In this document: in pieces, positions 47,663 to 56,611 of the stretch
Layout: each line of letters starts with the position of its first letter
How positions within the stretch are numbered: the first letter of the stretch is position 1
From: Cyanobacterium sp. Dongsha4
GTDB lineage: Bacteria > Cyanobacteriota > Cyanobacteriia > Cyanobacteriales > Cyanobacteriaceae
Direction of reading: 5' to 3'
Length of the DNA: 64,000 bases
Assembly (NCBI RefSeq): GCF_036345015.1
Contig: NZ_CP084098.1
Location: 2,927,326-2,991,325 of the forward strand
The notes under the pieces: generated by a model
Told to the model about the DNA's origin: nothing
Database searches by the model: none
What the model saw: the letters and a program-made list of their open reading frames with translations, nothing else
Program-made: the position numbers and the translations under genes

Positions 47663-50573
47663 TAGTTTTTTGTGCTGAAATTTCTTTGACTACATTAGGA
47701 AAATCTATTAATTTTTCATCAAGCAAATCTAGTTCCATGTTGATAATATTATCAATTAAAGTTTGAGCATAGTTTAATAAGATTGGATAATTATATTTTA
47801 TGGCTTCCTTTTCTAAATTTTGAGCAAATTTACGAATGTGAGATGTTATTTTTGTTTGTTGTATTGTTTCCCATTCCTTTATATATTCAGATTGTAATTT
47901 TTGGATTAGTTTATCGATTGCTTCTTGTATATCTTCTATTTTTTCTGTTTTTTTAGTCCAAAATTTATTAATTTTTGAAGGAGATAAATTATCATCGTAT
48001 AATAATACTTTTTTGAGTTCTTTTACTAATTCTTGTCTTTGAATTGGTTTCAATAAAAATCCTTGGACAAATTGTGATAAATTAAGTGTTTCTTGATAAT
48101 TTATGGAAGCGGTAATTACTACAATTGGAATATTTTTTATTTTTTTATTTTCTCTAATTATTTTGATTACTTCTTCTCCATCCATTTTTGGCATTTTTAT
48201 GTCTAATAAAATTAAATCTAAATCATATTTAATTGCCAGTGCGATCGCATCTTTACCATTTTTAGCCGTTAAAATTTGGTGAGAAGTTCCTTCAAAATAA
48301 GCCTTAATTAAATTAAGATTAGAGTCAATATCGTCCACTACTAAAATTCTGCTAGGATGAAATTGATCTAAATTATTATCTACCATTAAAAAATCGTCAT
48401 TGGGAGCGACAGTTGTACAAGCAACAACGGGAAAATCAACAATAAATTTACTGCCAACATTCGGTTCACTTTCTACTGTTATCGTACCATTAAGCATATT
48501 GACTAATTTTTTCGTGATAGTCAAACCTAGTCCTGTACCACCGTATTTACGGGTGCTTTGTCCATCCTGTTGAGTAAAAGATTCAAAAATGCGATCGCAC
48601 TGTGTTTTATCTATACCTATTCCCGTATCTTTTATTTCTAAACGAAAACCACAATTACGAAAAGAATTATCATTAATACCAAGGTTTTGGTCAGCAAAAA
48701 TTTTCACAAAACCCCTATCTGTAAACTTAATAGCATTACCCACTAAATTAAACAAAATTTGTCTTAATCTGACTTCATCAAAAACAACAATATCAGGACA
48801 ATTTTCACTAATTAATAACTGTAAATTTAACTTTTTTTCCTCTGCTTTTAAGGTAAAAATATTAACAATATCTTCTAATAATAATTTTAAATGAACTGGC
48901 TCATATTCTAAAGTCATTTTTCCCGCTTCAATCTTAGATAAATCTAAAATATCATTGATTAAAGATAGCAATGTTTGGCCACTGGTAATGATGGAATTAA
49001 GATAACTTTTCCCCGTCGAATCTAATACTAACTCCTGCAACAAGTCAGAAAAACCTAGAATTGCATTCATGGGGGTGCGAATCTCATGACTCATATTTGC
49101 CAGAAACTCACTTTTAGCTAAATTTGCCATTTCTGCCGTTTCCTTTGCCATTGCTAACTCTTGAGATTGTCTTTTCACCTCTCCAAAAAGTTTTGCTTGT
49201 TCAATCGCTATACCCAATTGACTAACTATCTGTTTTAATAAATAAATTTGCCGAGACTGCCACGAAAAAGAATGATGAAAATAACTACCTAATAAACCCC
49301 ATAATTTATCACCGCAAAAAATAGGTACAACACATAAAGATTTTATTTTAAAATATTGATAAATTTCTCGATGACAGAGAGATAAATTTTCTTGGTCAAT
49401 ATCATTAATGGTGAAAATTTCCCCATAACGGTATCTTCCCCCCTGATTATCTTGAATATAAGTATCATTCCAATATCTTTTATTACTTGCAATCAAAGAA
49501 ATATTATTATTATTTGCACTTTCAGAAACAAATTCCCCCCCCCAATCTTCATTAAATTGATAAACAGCAACATGATCACAATTTAATAAATTTCTTACTT
49601 CCGCAGTGGTTGTATCGCAAATTACCTGAAAATCAATACTTTCCCTCATTTTTCGCATAATTGAATTAACTGCCCTTTGTAATAATGCGTTTTCTCTTAG
49701 GGCAATTTCTCTTTGTTTTTCTATAGTTACATCAATAACAATGCCATTCCAAATAATTCCTTGATTGCCTAATTTTTGGGGAGAAGAATTAATGCGAATA
49801 TACTTATGTTTTCCACTAGGAGTAATTATTTGACAATCAAAATTAAAAGAAGTGTAATATTTACGGGATAGGGTAATAACTTGATTTAATTCATTAATTT
49901 CTCTAGGATCAACTAAAGAAAAAATTTTTTTTGCATTATTTAAAACATCTTCCACGCTAAACTCAAAAATATCTTCCACTGCCTGACTAACAAAAGTGAA
50001 AAAATATTTATCTTGGGAATTATAAGTTAATTGAAATACCATCCCCGGAATTAAACTGGTGATTTGAGTTAACTGATTTTCATGACCCCAAAAATCTCCA
50101 TTAATACTTAAGTTTTGAGAGCTAAGATATTGATAATGTTCACAATAGGATTTTAAAGCACTTATAATCTTATTTTCTAGGATTTGAAAGTTAATTTTTT
50201 TTAAATCTATATAATCAAAAATAGTTTCGTTATTTAATAATTTTTGTCTAAAATTTTCGCTTATTTCTCCGTCAAATAAAATTATAAACTTTACAAAAAG
50301 ACTATTTATTTTTTTTCTAATTTTGTGCAAAAATACCTTAGATATTTTGTCATTCTTATCATTTTCATTGATTACAACAAAAACTAATGGAATATGATGT
50401 TGAGTAGATATGTCATCATTATAGTTTAATAAATAACAATTTTTTTCCTGAAAAGTTATATTGTCACAGTAATCTTTTATTTGTAAAAATATTTGACTAT
50501 AATCCCCTATATATAATACATACCAATCTTTTTTATTATTACTTACAAGTCCTTTATCTTCTGAATCTAACAT
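47652..50573 (-). CDS. PAS-GAF hybrid histidine kinase with receiver
   Basis: A 973-residue soluble kinase. The N-terminal 150 residues look like a degenerate receiver. A PAS domain with PAC follows (about 170-285), then a GAF domain (about 300-455; [24 protein letters not shown]), a coiled coil, the dimerisation domain ([19 protein letters not shown] with His), the ATPase ([27 protein letters not shown]) and a receiver (about 745-860; Asp in [13 protein letters not shown]). A helical C-terminus of about 100 residues lacks a clear Hpt histidine. The GAF type resembles those in phytochrome-like kinases, but no chromophore Cys was identified. It is the first of a two-gene unit with the 2Fe-2S protein. 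Confidence 0.9.
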   Translation of the reverse strand: MLDSEDKGLVSNNKKDWYVLYIGDYSQIFLQIKDYCDNITFQEKNCYLLNYNDDISTQHHIPLVFVVINENDKNDKISKVFLHKIRKKINSLFVKFIILFDGEISENFRQKLLNNETIFDYIDLKKINFQILENKIISALKSYCEHYQYLSSQNLSINGDFWGHENQLTQITSLIPGMVFQLTYNSQDKYFFTFVSQAVEDIFEFSVEDVLNNAKKIFSLVDPREINELNQVITLSRKYYTSFNFDCQIITPSGKHKYIRINSSPQKLGNQGIIWNGIVIDVTIEKQREIALRENALLQRAVNSIMRKMRESIDFQVICDTTTAEVRNLLNCDHVAVYQFNEDWGGEFVSESANNNNISLIASNKRYWNDTYIQDNQGGRYRYGEIFTINDIDQENLSLCHREIYQYFKIKSLCVVPIFCGDKLWGLLGSYFHHSFSWQSRQIYLLKQIVSQLGIAIEQAKLFGEVKRQSQELAMAKETAEMANLAKSEFLANMSHEIRTPMNAILGFSDLLQELVLDSTGKSYLNSIITSGQTLLSLINDILDLSKIEAGKMTLEYEPVHLKLLLEDIVNIFTLKAEEKKLNLQLLISENCPDIVVFDEVRLRQILFNLVGNAIKFTDRGFVKIFADQNLGINDNSFRNCGFRLEIKDTGIGIDKTQCDRIFESFTQQDGQSTRKYGGTGLGLTITKKLVNMLNGTITVESEPNVGSKFIVDFPVVACTTVAPNDDFLMVDNNLDQFHPSRILVVDDIDSNLNLIKAYFEGTSHQILTAKNGKDAIALAIKYDLDLILLDIKMPKMDGEEVIKIIRENKKIKNIPIVVITASINYQETLNLSQFVQGFLLKPIQRQELVKELKKVLLYDDNLSPSKINKFWTKKTEKIEDIQEAIDKLIQKLQSEYIKEWETIQQTKITSHIRKFAQNLEKEAIKYNYPILLNYAQTLIDNIINMELDLLDEKLIDFPNVVKEISAQKTNDE

Positions 50574-50850
50574 TATTTATATACTAAATTCTCTCAATGG
50601 AAAAATTATTTATTATGGGGATATATTATTTTTTACTTTCTCAGATTGTAATTCATTTTTGAAGATAATTCTCAGAAACAAAATAAAACTTAATAGAAGC
50701 TGGGTTCTGATTTAGGAGTTAAACTTAACGGATATTGATTGAAAAGTATTGTAATTAGCGAGGTTATTAAAAGATTTTACTAATAAAAATTATTTTTCTC
50801 TTTTGCTATTATTTGATCATGAATTTTTATGAATAACAGGCAGGATGATT

Positions 50851-51195
50851 TTATTTGAGAATAAAAGGTTTTTCTTGCCAATCTACAGACCAATTTTTTT
50901 CATTCAAATACTTTAATAAAACCATCGTTAATTCTATATTTCGACAAAACCAATATTGATTTTCCGTTTTATCATCCATGAATGTAACTTGATACTGATA
51001 AGCATGGGATAAAGTTCGTAAGAGTCCGGGATATTTTTGTAGTTCTCTTTCTATTTCTGTTTGAGAATAGGTAATAAGGGGATTTTTTTGAAAATGAGAG
51101 GGAATATTAACTCTTCTGGGAGAAGATAAGGGGAATGTTTTTTTCTGAGGGATAATGACTTTTTTATTCGGTTTACGAGGAGGAAAAGGGAACAT
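50851..51195 (-). CDS. Hypothetical protein, basic N-terminus
   Basis: A 114-residue protein I do not recognise. The first 45 residues are rich in Pro, Lys and Arg and probably unstructured. Residues about 45-114 have a helix-strand-helix look (SQTEIERELQKYPGLLRTLS, then QVTFMDDKTENQYWFCRN and ELTMVLLKYLNEKNW). It is on the same strand as the hybrid kinase but 277 bp away, and repeat copy C lies immediately beyond its start. The conserved-looking aromatic residues in the second half favour a real gene. Confidence 0.55.
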   Translation of the reverse strand: MFPFPPRKPNKKVIIPQKKTFPLSSPRRVNIPSHFQKNPLITYSQTEIERELQKYPGLLRTLSHAYQYQVTFMDDKTENQYWFCRNIELTMVLLKYLNEKNWSVDWQEKPFILK

Positions 51196-51631
51196 TTAAA
51201 GAAATATATTAAAAAATTTTGTTATATAAATAAAGGGGGATATTAATATTATTAACCTCACTTAGGTTTAAGAATATCGGGTAGGTGTCAAGTTGTTGGG
51301 GGATTGGGGGGAAATGAGTTAGGAGTTAGGGGTTTTATAAAAGTAGGGGAGTGGGGAGTAGGGAGTAGGGAGAATTAAAAATTCGGAAATTTTCTAACAT
51401 CTAACACCTGAAGCCTGAAACCTGAAACCTGTCACCTTTTAATTATCAACTATTTACCTTTGCCCCTTGCTCTTTACTCTTTTTATTATTACTCATAGAT
51501 GAAAATTTATCTCGAACTCAGGTTATTATTAGTAAATTTTGAATTTCTCATTGATGCCTAATTCCTAATTTTATATCCCCAAGTAATCACTATTTTCTTG
51601 ATTTTAAATCAATAATTAAATGGTTTATATC
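51196..51631. other. Spacer holding repeat copy C
   Basis: 436 bp between a hypothetical gene and the SufA/IscA gene, mostly repeat copy C (51253-51525). The remaining 106 bp to its right and 57 bp to its left are AT-rich unique DNA. Nothing else was seen. Confidence 0.4.
51253..51525. repeat. Intergenic repeat copy C (inverted relative to copy B)
   Basis: A 273-bp element reading in the opposite direction to copy B. On the minus strand it runs TAACCTGAGTTCGAG ... CCCGATATTCTTAAACC ... GAGGTTA, flanked by TA at both tips. The core is essentially identical to B except for three rather than four CAGGTTT-type units. It lies between a hypothetical gene and the SufA/IscA gene. Confidence 0.8.
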
Positions 51632-51991
51632 TTAAGCGGCAAAAGATTTTCCACAACCACAGGTTTGAGTTGCATTGGGATTTGTGAATTGGAAACCTCC
51701 ACCTATCATGGCATCACTATAGTCCAACATTAAACCATACAAATATAATAAACTTTTGCGATCGCAAATTATTTTAAAACCATCGTAATCAAAAATATCA
51801 TCATGTTCAGTAACATTATTAATGTTCTCAAAATCCATCATATAAGACATCCCTGAGCAACCCCCCTGCCTAACACCCACTCGTAAACAAAGGTCTTGAT
51901 TTCCTTGTTGCTCTTTTAAGGTTAACAGATGTTTGAGGGCTTTTTCGGAAATTTGAATGCCTTTTTCTGAACCAGTAACTGCTTGTGTCAT
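51632..51991 (-). CDS. Iron-sulfur cluster assembly accessory protein (SufA/IscA family)
   Basis: A 119-residue A-type carrier. The three conserved cysteines are present: one in RQGGCSGMSYMMDFE and two in the C-terminal TCGCGKSF. It accepts or transfers Fe-S clusters in the cytoplasm to client proteins such as photosystem I and LipA. The long MxYxYGLMLDYSDAMIGGGFQF stretch matches cyanobacterial SufA (Synechocystis Slr1417, from memory) better than IscA, but the two are close relatives. Transcribed alone on the minus strand; the candidate sRNA lies just beyond its start on the opposite strand. Confidence 0.9.
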   Translation of the reverse strand: MTQAVTGSEKGIQISEKALKHLLTLKEQQGNQDLCLRVGVRQGGCSGMSYMMDFENINNVTEHDDIFDYDGFKIICDRKSLLYLYGLMLDYSDAMIGGGFQFTNPNATQTCGCGKSFAA

Positions 51992-52117
51992 TATTATTTC
52001 AGGATAAAAAGTTTACTCTCTCTATTTTATACTTTACCAAAAATCTGTGGGTCTAAAGCCTTTATCATAATCTCGATTTGGTTGTGGGAGAATGTCAAAG
52101 TCTGTTAAAATAAATGT

Positions 52118-52235
52118 AAAGAAATCTTACAGAGACAGATGGGTTATTCCTACAGGTTTCCTTAAGATTAAACGACAACAAACATCTGACCGACAACTAT
52201 CACACTTCATCGTAGTAGTATTGTCGGTTTTTTTT
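52118..52235 (+). ncRNA. Candidate small RNA with rho-independent terminator
   Basis: The plus strand carries a strong terminator: CCGACAA (52190-52196), a 24-base loop with an internal CTA/TAG pairing, TTGTCGG (52221-52227) and eight T residues (52228-52235). No plus-strand protein gene precedes it. Upstream, CAGATG (52136-52141) pairs with CATCTG (52183-52188), and a promoter-like TTGTGG-N18-TAAAAT lies at 52082-52111, giving a predicted transcript of about 110-120 nt starting near 52118. The mirror image on the minus strand lacks a U tract, so it is not the terminator of the minus-strand DUF1350 gene. The exact 5' end is a guess. Confidence 0.5.
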
Positions 52236-52237
52236 CT

Positions 52238-53056
52238 TTAGAAACCAACATCCAGACAAGGATTTAACCAACGGGAAATTTGTTGATGGAGGTTATATAA
52301 ATCTCTGGAAAAATTGTCTTGAAACCACTGTGAAATTCCTGCGATAGGAGAGAATAATTGTCCGCCCATTTCCCAATCAATATCTTGCCCTAAAGGGGTG
52401 AGGTGATTTCCTGACAGTTGCAAAGCTGTAATCATATTAGGATGTAGTTGTTTTAAAATAGGATGAAGTTCGAGAGTTTGATCAATGGTATCATCACTAA
52501 ATTTAATTAATAAATTACGTCTAATGTGATAGTTTTCTTGGATAATTGTATTTGTTTCTATGGGAGTAGGGGTAAAGTCTATGTCTAAATTTGCTTCTAA
52601 CTGTAAATAGTTTTTTATATTATCTTGTAAATAAGGAATTATATTTTCTGCAAAAGGAATGGCTTTTTTAAAGGGATAGTTATTAAAAGAAATAAGTATA
52701 TTTCCTGCTCTTTCTACTTTTAATAAGCTACCGATTAGAAGATGTAATTTACACCCCATGCTATGACCTAAACCATAAATGGGTAAGTAGTTTATATCAA
52801 TACCTTGTTTGTATTCCAAACGATATAAAATATTTTCTAGGCGATTTTGAACATTAACTGCGATCGCTTTATGATCAAGAGTATTAAGAAAAGAGGTTGC
52901 AATAATAATATATCCCTGACGAGCTAATTTTTCCAGTAACCATCTATAGGTAATATGGGGTGCAGTTGCGACAAATGCTCCTCCTAAAAAGTGAATGATG
53001 CCTAAAGGATGAGGAGGTGTTAAAACCCAACTACCTGAAAATTCTTGCCACTCCAT
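52238..53056 (-). CDS. DUF1350 alpha/beta-hydrolase-like protein
   Basis: A 272-residue soluble protein of the DUF1350 family found in cyanobacteria and plastids. It opens WVLTPPHPLGIIHFLGGAFV, followed by TYRWLLEKLARQGYIIIAT and the nucleophile-elbow-like LPIYGLGHSMGCKLHLLIG. The elbow GHSMG has the Ser of an alpha/beta hydrolase. The substrate is unknown. It is divergent from aspS, and the candidate sRNA on the opposite strand ends immediately after its stop codon. Confidence 0.85.
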   Translation of the reverse strand: MEWQEFSGSWVLTPPHPLGIIHFLGGAFVATAPHITYRWLLEKLARQGYIIIATSFLNTLDHKAIAVNVQNRLENILYRLEYKQGIDINYLPIYGLGHSMGCKLHLLIGSLLKVERAGNILISFNNYPFKKAIPFAENIIPYLQDNIKNYLQLEANLDIDFTPTPIETNTIIQENYHIRRNLLIKFSDDTIDQTLELHPILKQLHPNMITALQLSGNHLTPLGQDIDWEMGGQLFSPIAGISQWFQDNFSRDLYNLHQQISRWLNPCLDVGF

Positions 53057-53237
53057 ACCATTAAATTATTTGTTTTTTAATAATTATAAATTATTTCCGA
53101 ACTCGTAACTCCGAACTTCTAACTCAAGCAAATCTATGTATCCTAAGACTGCTATAATAATAGGTTTGTGTAAGTTTACTTTCCTAAGTATGGGAAAATA
53201 GTTTATAAATATTTGTTATATAAAATAGCTTATTATT

Positions 53238-55028
53238 ATGCGAACTCATTATTGTGGCGAATTAAGGTTAGAACATCTTGATAAAATTGTAACTCTTTAT
53301 GGTTGGGTCGATCGCCGTCGGGATCATGGCGGAGTTATTTTTATTGATCTGCGCGATCGCACTGGCGTAGTACAAATAGTCAGTGATCCGCAACGCACTC
53401 CTGAATCCTACAAAAATGCAGATAGTTTAAGAAATGAATATGTAGTCAGAATCACAGGACAAATTTTTCAACGCCCTCCCGAATCTTTGAATCCGAAATT
53501 ACCTACGGGGGAAATCGAGATTTATGCCACAGAAATTGAAATTCTCAACGGTGTTAATAAGCAATTACCTTTTCAAATTGCCACAGTGGAGGAAGAAAAT
53601 ATAAGGGAAGATTTAAGATTAAAATATCGTTATTTGGACTTGAGGCGCGAGAAAATGAGTCGTAACCTCAGCCTCCGTCATCAGGTAGTCAAAGCCATGC
53701 GTCGTTACCTCGAAGATGATTACAATTTTATAGAGGTAGAAACCCCTGTGTTGACTCGCTCTACTCCTGAAGGGGCTAGAGATTATCTTGTACCTTCTAG
53801 GGTAAATGAAGGACAATGGTATGCCTTACCCCAATCTCCTCAGTTGTTCAAACAATTACTTATGGTAGCAGGATGCGATCGCTATTATCAAATTGCTCGT
53901 TGTTTCCGTGATGAGGATTTAAGGGCGGATAGACAACCTGAATTTACTCAGCTTGATATGGAAATGAGTTTCATGAGCGAAGATGAAATAATTGAGCTGA
54001 ACGAGGGTTTAATCTGTCATATCTTCAAAACTGTCAAAAATATTGATTTACCCCGCCCCTTCCCTCGTCTAACCTACGCAGAATCAATGAATCGTTATGG
54101 GTGCGATCGACCCGATACCCGTTTTGGTTTAGAATTAGTAGATGTATCCGAAATCGTCAAAGATTCAGGCTTTAAAGTATTCTCAGGGGCAATTAAAAGC
54201 GGTGGTATCGTCAAAGTTTTACCCATCCCCGAAGGCAACGACAAAATATCAAACGTCAGAATCAAACCCGGTGGAGACTTGTTTAATGAAGCAACTATTG
54301 CCGGGGCAAAAGGTATCGCTTATATTCGAGTCAGAGAAAACGGTGAAATCGATACCATAGGTGCAATCAAAGATAACCTATCAGAAGAACAAAAACAGAC
54401 ATTATTAGAGAAAACAGGAGCAAAAGCGGGACATTTACTCTTATTTGGAGCAGGAGACACCGAAACTGTCAATAAATCTCTCGATAGACTTCGTTTAGCC
54501 ATTGGGAAAGAATTAGGCTTAATCGATGAAAATAAACTCAACTTTGTTTGGATTACCGAATTTCCTATGTTTGAATGGAATGCGGATGAAAAACGTTTAG
54601 AAGCCTTACACCATCCTTTCACTGCACCCAATCCAGAGGATTTAGACGACTTATCCAAAGCTAGGGCATTAGCCTATGACTTAGTATTAAACGGTATCGA
54701 AATCGGCGGAGGTAGCTTAAGAATTTATCAAAGAGAAGTGCAAGAAAAAGTATTTGCTACCATAGGCTTATCTGAGGAGGAAGCAAAAGAAAAATTCGGC
54801 TTTTTACTCGAAGCCTTTGAGTATGGCACTCCCCCTCACGGCGGTATTGCTTACGGCTTAGACAGATTAGTGATGTTAATGGCGCAGGAAAATTCTATTA
54901 GAGACGTAATCGCTTTCCCGAAAACCCAACAGGCTAGTTGTCTGTTAACAGAAGCCCCCGCAGAAGTGGATAAAAAACAACTCAAAGAGTTGCACATTAG
55001 TTCAACAGTTAAGTCTAAAGCAAATTAA
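53238..55028 (+). CDS. aspS: Aspartyl-tRNA synthetase
   Basis: Class II aminoacyl-tRNA synthetase that charges tRNA-Asp (or also tRNA-Asn in organisms with the amidotransferase route). The 596-residue protein has the N-terminal OB-fold anticodon-binding domain ([19 protein letters not shown]), class II motif 1 region, motif 2 ([20 protein letters not shown]), the bacterial GAD insert (about 290-420) and motif 3 ([13 protein letters not shown]). Length is typical of bacterial AspRS. It stands alone between DUF1350 (divergent) and a remnant-bearing spacer. Confidence 0.97.
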   Translation: MRTHYCGELRLEHLDKIVTLYGWVDRRRDHGGVIFIDLRDRTGVVQIVSDPQRTPESYKNADSLRNEYVVRITGQIFQRPPESLNPKLPTGEIEIYATEIEILNGVNKQLPFQIATVEEENIREDLRLKYRYLDLRREKMSRNLSLRHQVVKAMRRYLEDDYNFIEVETPVLTRSTPEGARDYLVPSRVNEGQWYALPQSPQLFKQLLMVAGCDRYYQIARCFRDEDLRADRQPEFTQLDMEMSFMSEDEIIELNEGLICHIFKTVKNIDLPRPFPRLTYAESMNRYGCDRPDTRFGLELVDVSEIVKDSGFKVFSGAIKSGGIVKVLPIPEGNDKISNVRIKPGGDLFNEATIAGAKGIAYIRVRENGEIDTIGAIKDNLSEEQKQTLLEKTGAKAGHLLLFGAGDTETVNKSLDRLRLAIGKELGLIDENKLNFVWITEFPMFEWNADEKRLEALHHPFTAPNPEDLDDLSKARALAYDLVLNGIEIGGGSLRIYQREVQEKVFATIGLSEEEAKEKFGFLLEAFEYGTPPHGGIAYGLDRLVMLMAQENSIRDVIAFPKTQQASCLLTEAPAEVDKKQLKELHISSTVKSKAN

Positions 55029-55467
55029 AAGTCTTAGGGTGGGCAGTAATTGAGTTCGGAGTTCAGGGTTAGGAATTCAGTGTTAAAATAATTAGGAGTT
55101 GATTTTTTCAGTGATTTACTAATTTTAATACTGAGGATAAATCGGTAAACGAAATATTAGGTTTATCCAAATATTTATCTCTTAGTTCTACAGTTTGATA
55201 AAATCGTTCTTAATTAAAACTACTATAATTTATCTTGAGGTAGTTGATTTATTTGGGATAAAACTTGTTGCCGAAGATTAATTATACTGTCCATTATTAT
55301 CTCCTAATTTGCACTTTATTGTATTGTATTTATCCTAGTCTATTCTAATGAATCTCATTCTAAGGATATATTATTGGTTATCATATTCTTTAAGTTGTAT
55401 CACTTCTCGCAAATGAGTTTCTTCGACCTAAGAATTTTGCAACAATCGTCCATCAAATAGAGAAACA
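55029..55467. other. Spacer containing decayed toxin-antitoxin remnant
   Basis: 439 bp between aspS and lipA. It starts with repeat-like GAGTTCGGAGTTCAGGGTTAGG (55049-55070) and then holds an antitoxin start and a PIN-toxin end on the minus strand (55108-55294, separate entry). The 55295-55467 part is AT-rich and should include the lipA promoter. Confidence 0.5.
55108..55294 (-). pseudogene. Remnant of antitoxin plus PIN-domain toxin (VapC-like)
   Basis: On the minus strand GGAGATAATA precedes an ATG at 55292-55294 that encodes MDSIINLRQQVLSQINQLPQ and then DKL before a TAG at 55223-55225. This resembles the N-terminus of short cyanobacterial antitoxins (QLPxxKL pattern). After stops, a second frame (55108-55209) encodes ERFYQTVELRDKYLDKPN and ISFTDLSSVL. 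ISFTDxSSxxxM is the last acidic motif of PIN-domain toxins. The middle, including most of the toxin, is missing and the fragment's end has a frameshifted tail. The pair looks decayed and non-functional. Confidence 0.5.
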
Positions 55468-56361
55468 ATGGTAAACACAGAAACTATCAACCCAAAGAAA
55501 CCAGATTGGTTAAGAGTAAAAGCTCCTCAAATTCAGAGAGTAGGCACAGTTAAAGACATATTGAGAGACTTAGAATTAAACACCGTCTGTGAAGAAGCAT
55601 CCTGCCCTAATATAGGAGAATGCTTTAATGCGGGTACTGCTACATTCTTAATTATGGGTCCAGCTTGTACCCGTGCTTGTCCTTATTGTGACATAGATTT
55701 TGACAAAACTCCTAGGGGATTAGATGAAACTGAGCCGTTACGATTGGCAGAAGCGGTAAAACGTTTAAAATTAAATCATGTGGTAATTACTTCGGTGAAT
55801 AGGGATGATTTACCCGATGGTGGTGCATCTCAGTTTGTGGCTTGTATTGAAGAAACCCGTAACATTTCACCCAATACCACTATTGAAGTGTTAATTCCCG
55901 ATTTATGTGGCAATTGGGATGCTTTAGCTACTATTTTAAAAGCTCAACCTGAAGTGTTAAACCACAATACGGAAACTGTGCCTAGATTATATCGTAAAGT
56001 ACGCCCCCAAGGAGAGTATGTGCGATCGCTTCTTTTGTTGGAAAAAACTAGAGAATTATCCCCGAAAACCTATACAAAATCAGGGATTATGGTAGGCTTA
56101 GGAGAAACTGATGAGGAAGTAAAGCAGGTAATGTTCAACTTACGTAAAGTTGACTGCGATATTATCACCATTGGGCAGTACTTACAACCTTCTTCTAATC
56201 ATTTAGCTGTCAAAGAATTTATTACTCCTGAACAATTTAAGGCATGGCAAGAATACGGAGAAAGTATCGGCTTTTTACAAGTGGTTTCTACCCCTTTAAC
56301 TAGAAGTTCATATCATGCAGGAGAAGTAAGAAGATTAATGCAAAAATACCCTCGTTTTTAA
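55468..56361 (+). CDS. lipA: Lipoyl synthase
   Basis: Radical-SAM enzyme that inserts two sulfurs into octanoyl-bound lipoyl domains of 2-oxoacid dehydrogenases and glycine cleavage H protein. The auxiliary-cluster cysteines are in [12 protein letters not shown] (Cx4Cx5C) and the radical-SAM cluster in [11 protein letters not shown] (Cx3Cx2C). The SSYHAGE serine motif near the C-terminus ligates the auxiliary cluster. The 297-residue length is typical. Cyanobacteria often have two LipA paralogues; this could be either. It needs Fe-S supply, which the SufA/IscA protein 4 kb away can provide. Confidence 0.97.
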   Translation: MVNTETINPKKPDWLRVKAPQIQRVGTVKDILRDLELNTVCEEASCPNIGECFNAGTATFLIMGPACTRACPYCDIDFDKTPRGLDETEPLRLAEAVKRLKLNHVVITSVNRDDLPDGGASQFVACIEETRNISPNTTIEVLIPDLCGNWDALATILKAQPEVLNHNTETVPRLYRKVRPQGEYVRSLLLLEKTRELSPKTYTKSGIMVGLGETDEEVKQVMFNLRKVDCDIITIGQYLQPSSNHLAVKEFITPEQFKAWQEYGESIGFLQVVSTPLTRSSYHAGEVRRLMQKYPRF

Positions 56362-56389
56362 GATATGTTTCAGGTGGCAGAGTTGAGGT

Positions 56390-56602
56390 TAACCTGAGTT
56401 CGACATAAAATTTTCAGTGAGGGTAAGTTGTCAGATGTCAGGTGTTAGGTTAAAGAATTGACAAAAAAAATATATTAATTGATTTTCCTGTTTTCAATTC
56501 TTGGATAAAATAATATAATCTTATGAAAATTAAACCTGCTACCTATTACCTGATGCCTGAAACCTACCTCAGTCGGATATTCTTGCATAGAGCAGAGAGT
56601 TA
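56390..56602. repeat. Intergenic repeat, second subfamily
   Basis: Begins TAACCTGAGTTCGACATAAA and ends near CGGATATTCTTGCATAGAGC and GAGAGTTA. Its interior, GATGTCAGGTGTTAGG, then GTTAAAGAATTGACAAAAAA, TTGATTTT, and CCTGATGCC / CCTGAAACC, agrees with the repeat at 4101-4292 rather than with copies A-C, so the ends are shared but the interior differs. Confidence 0.65.
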
Positions 56603-56611
56603 GGGGAAGAA

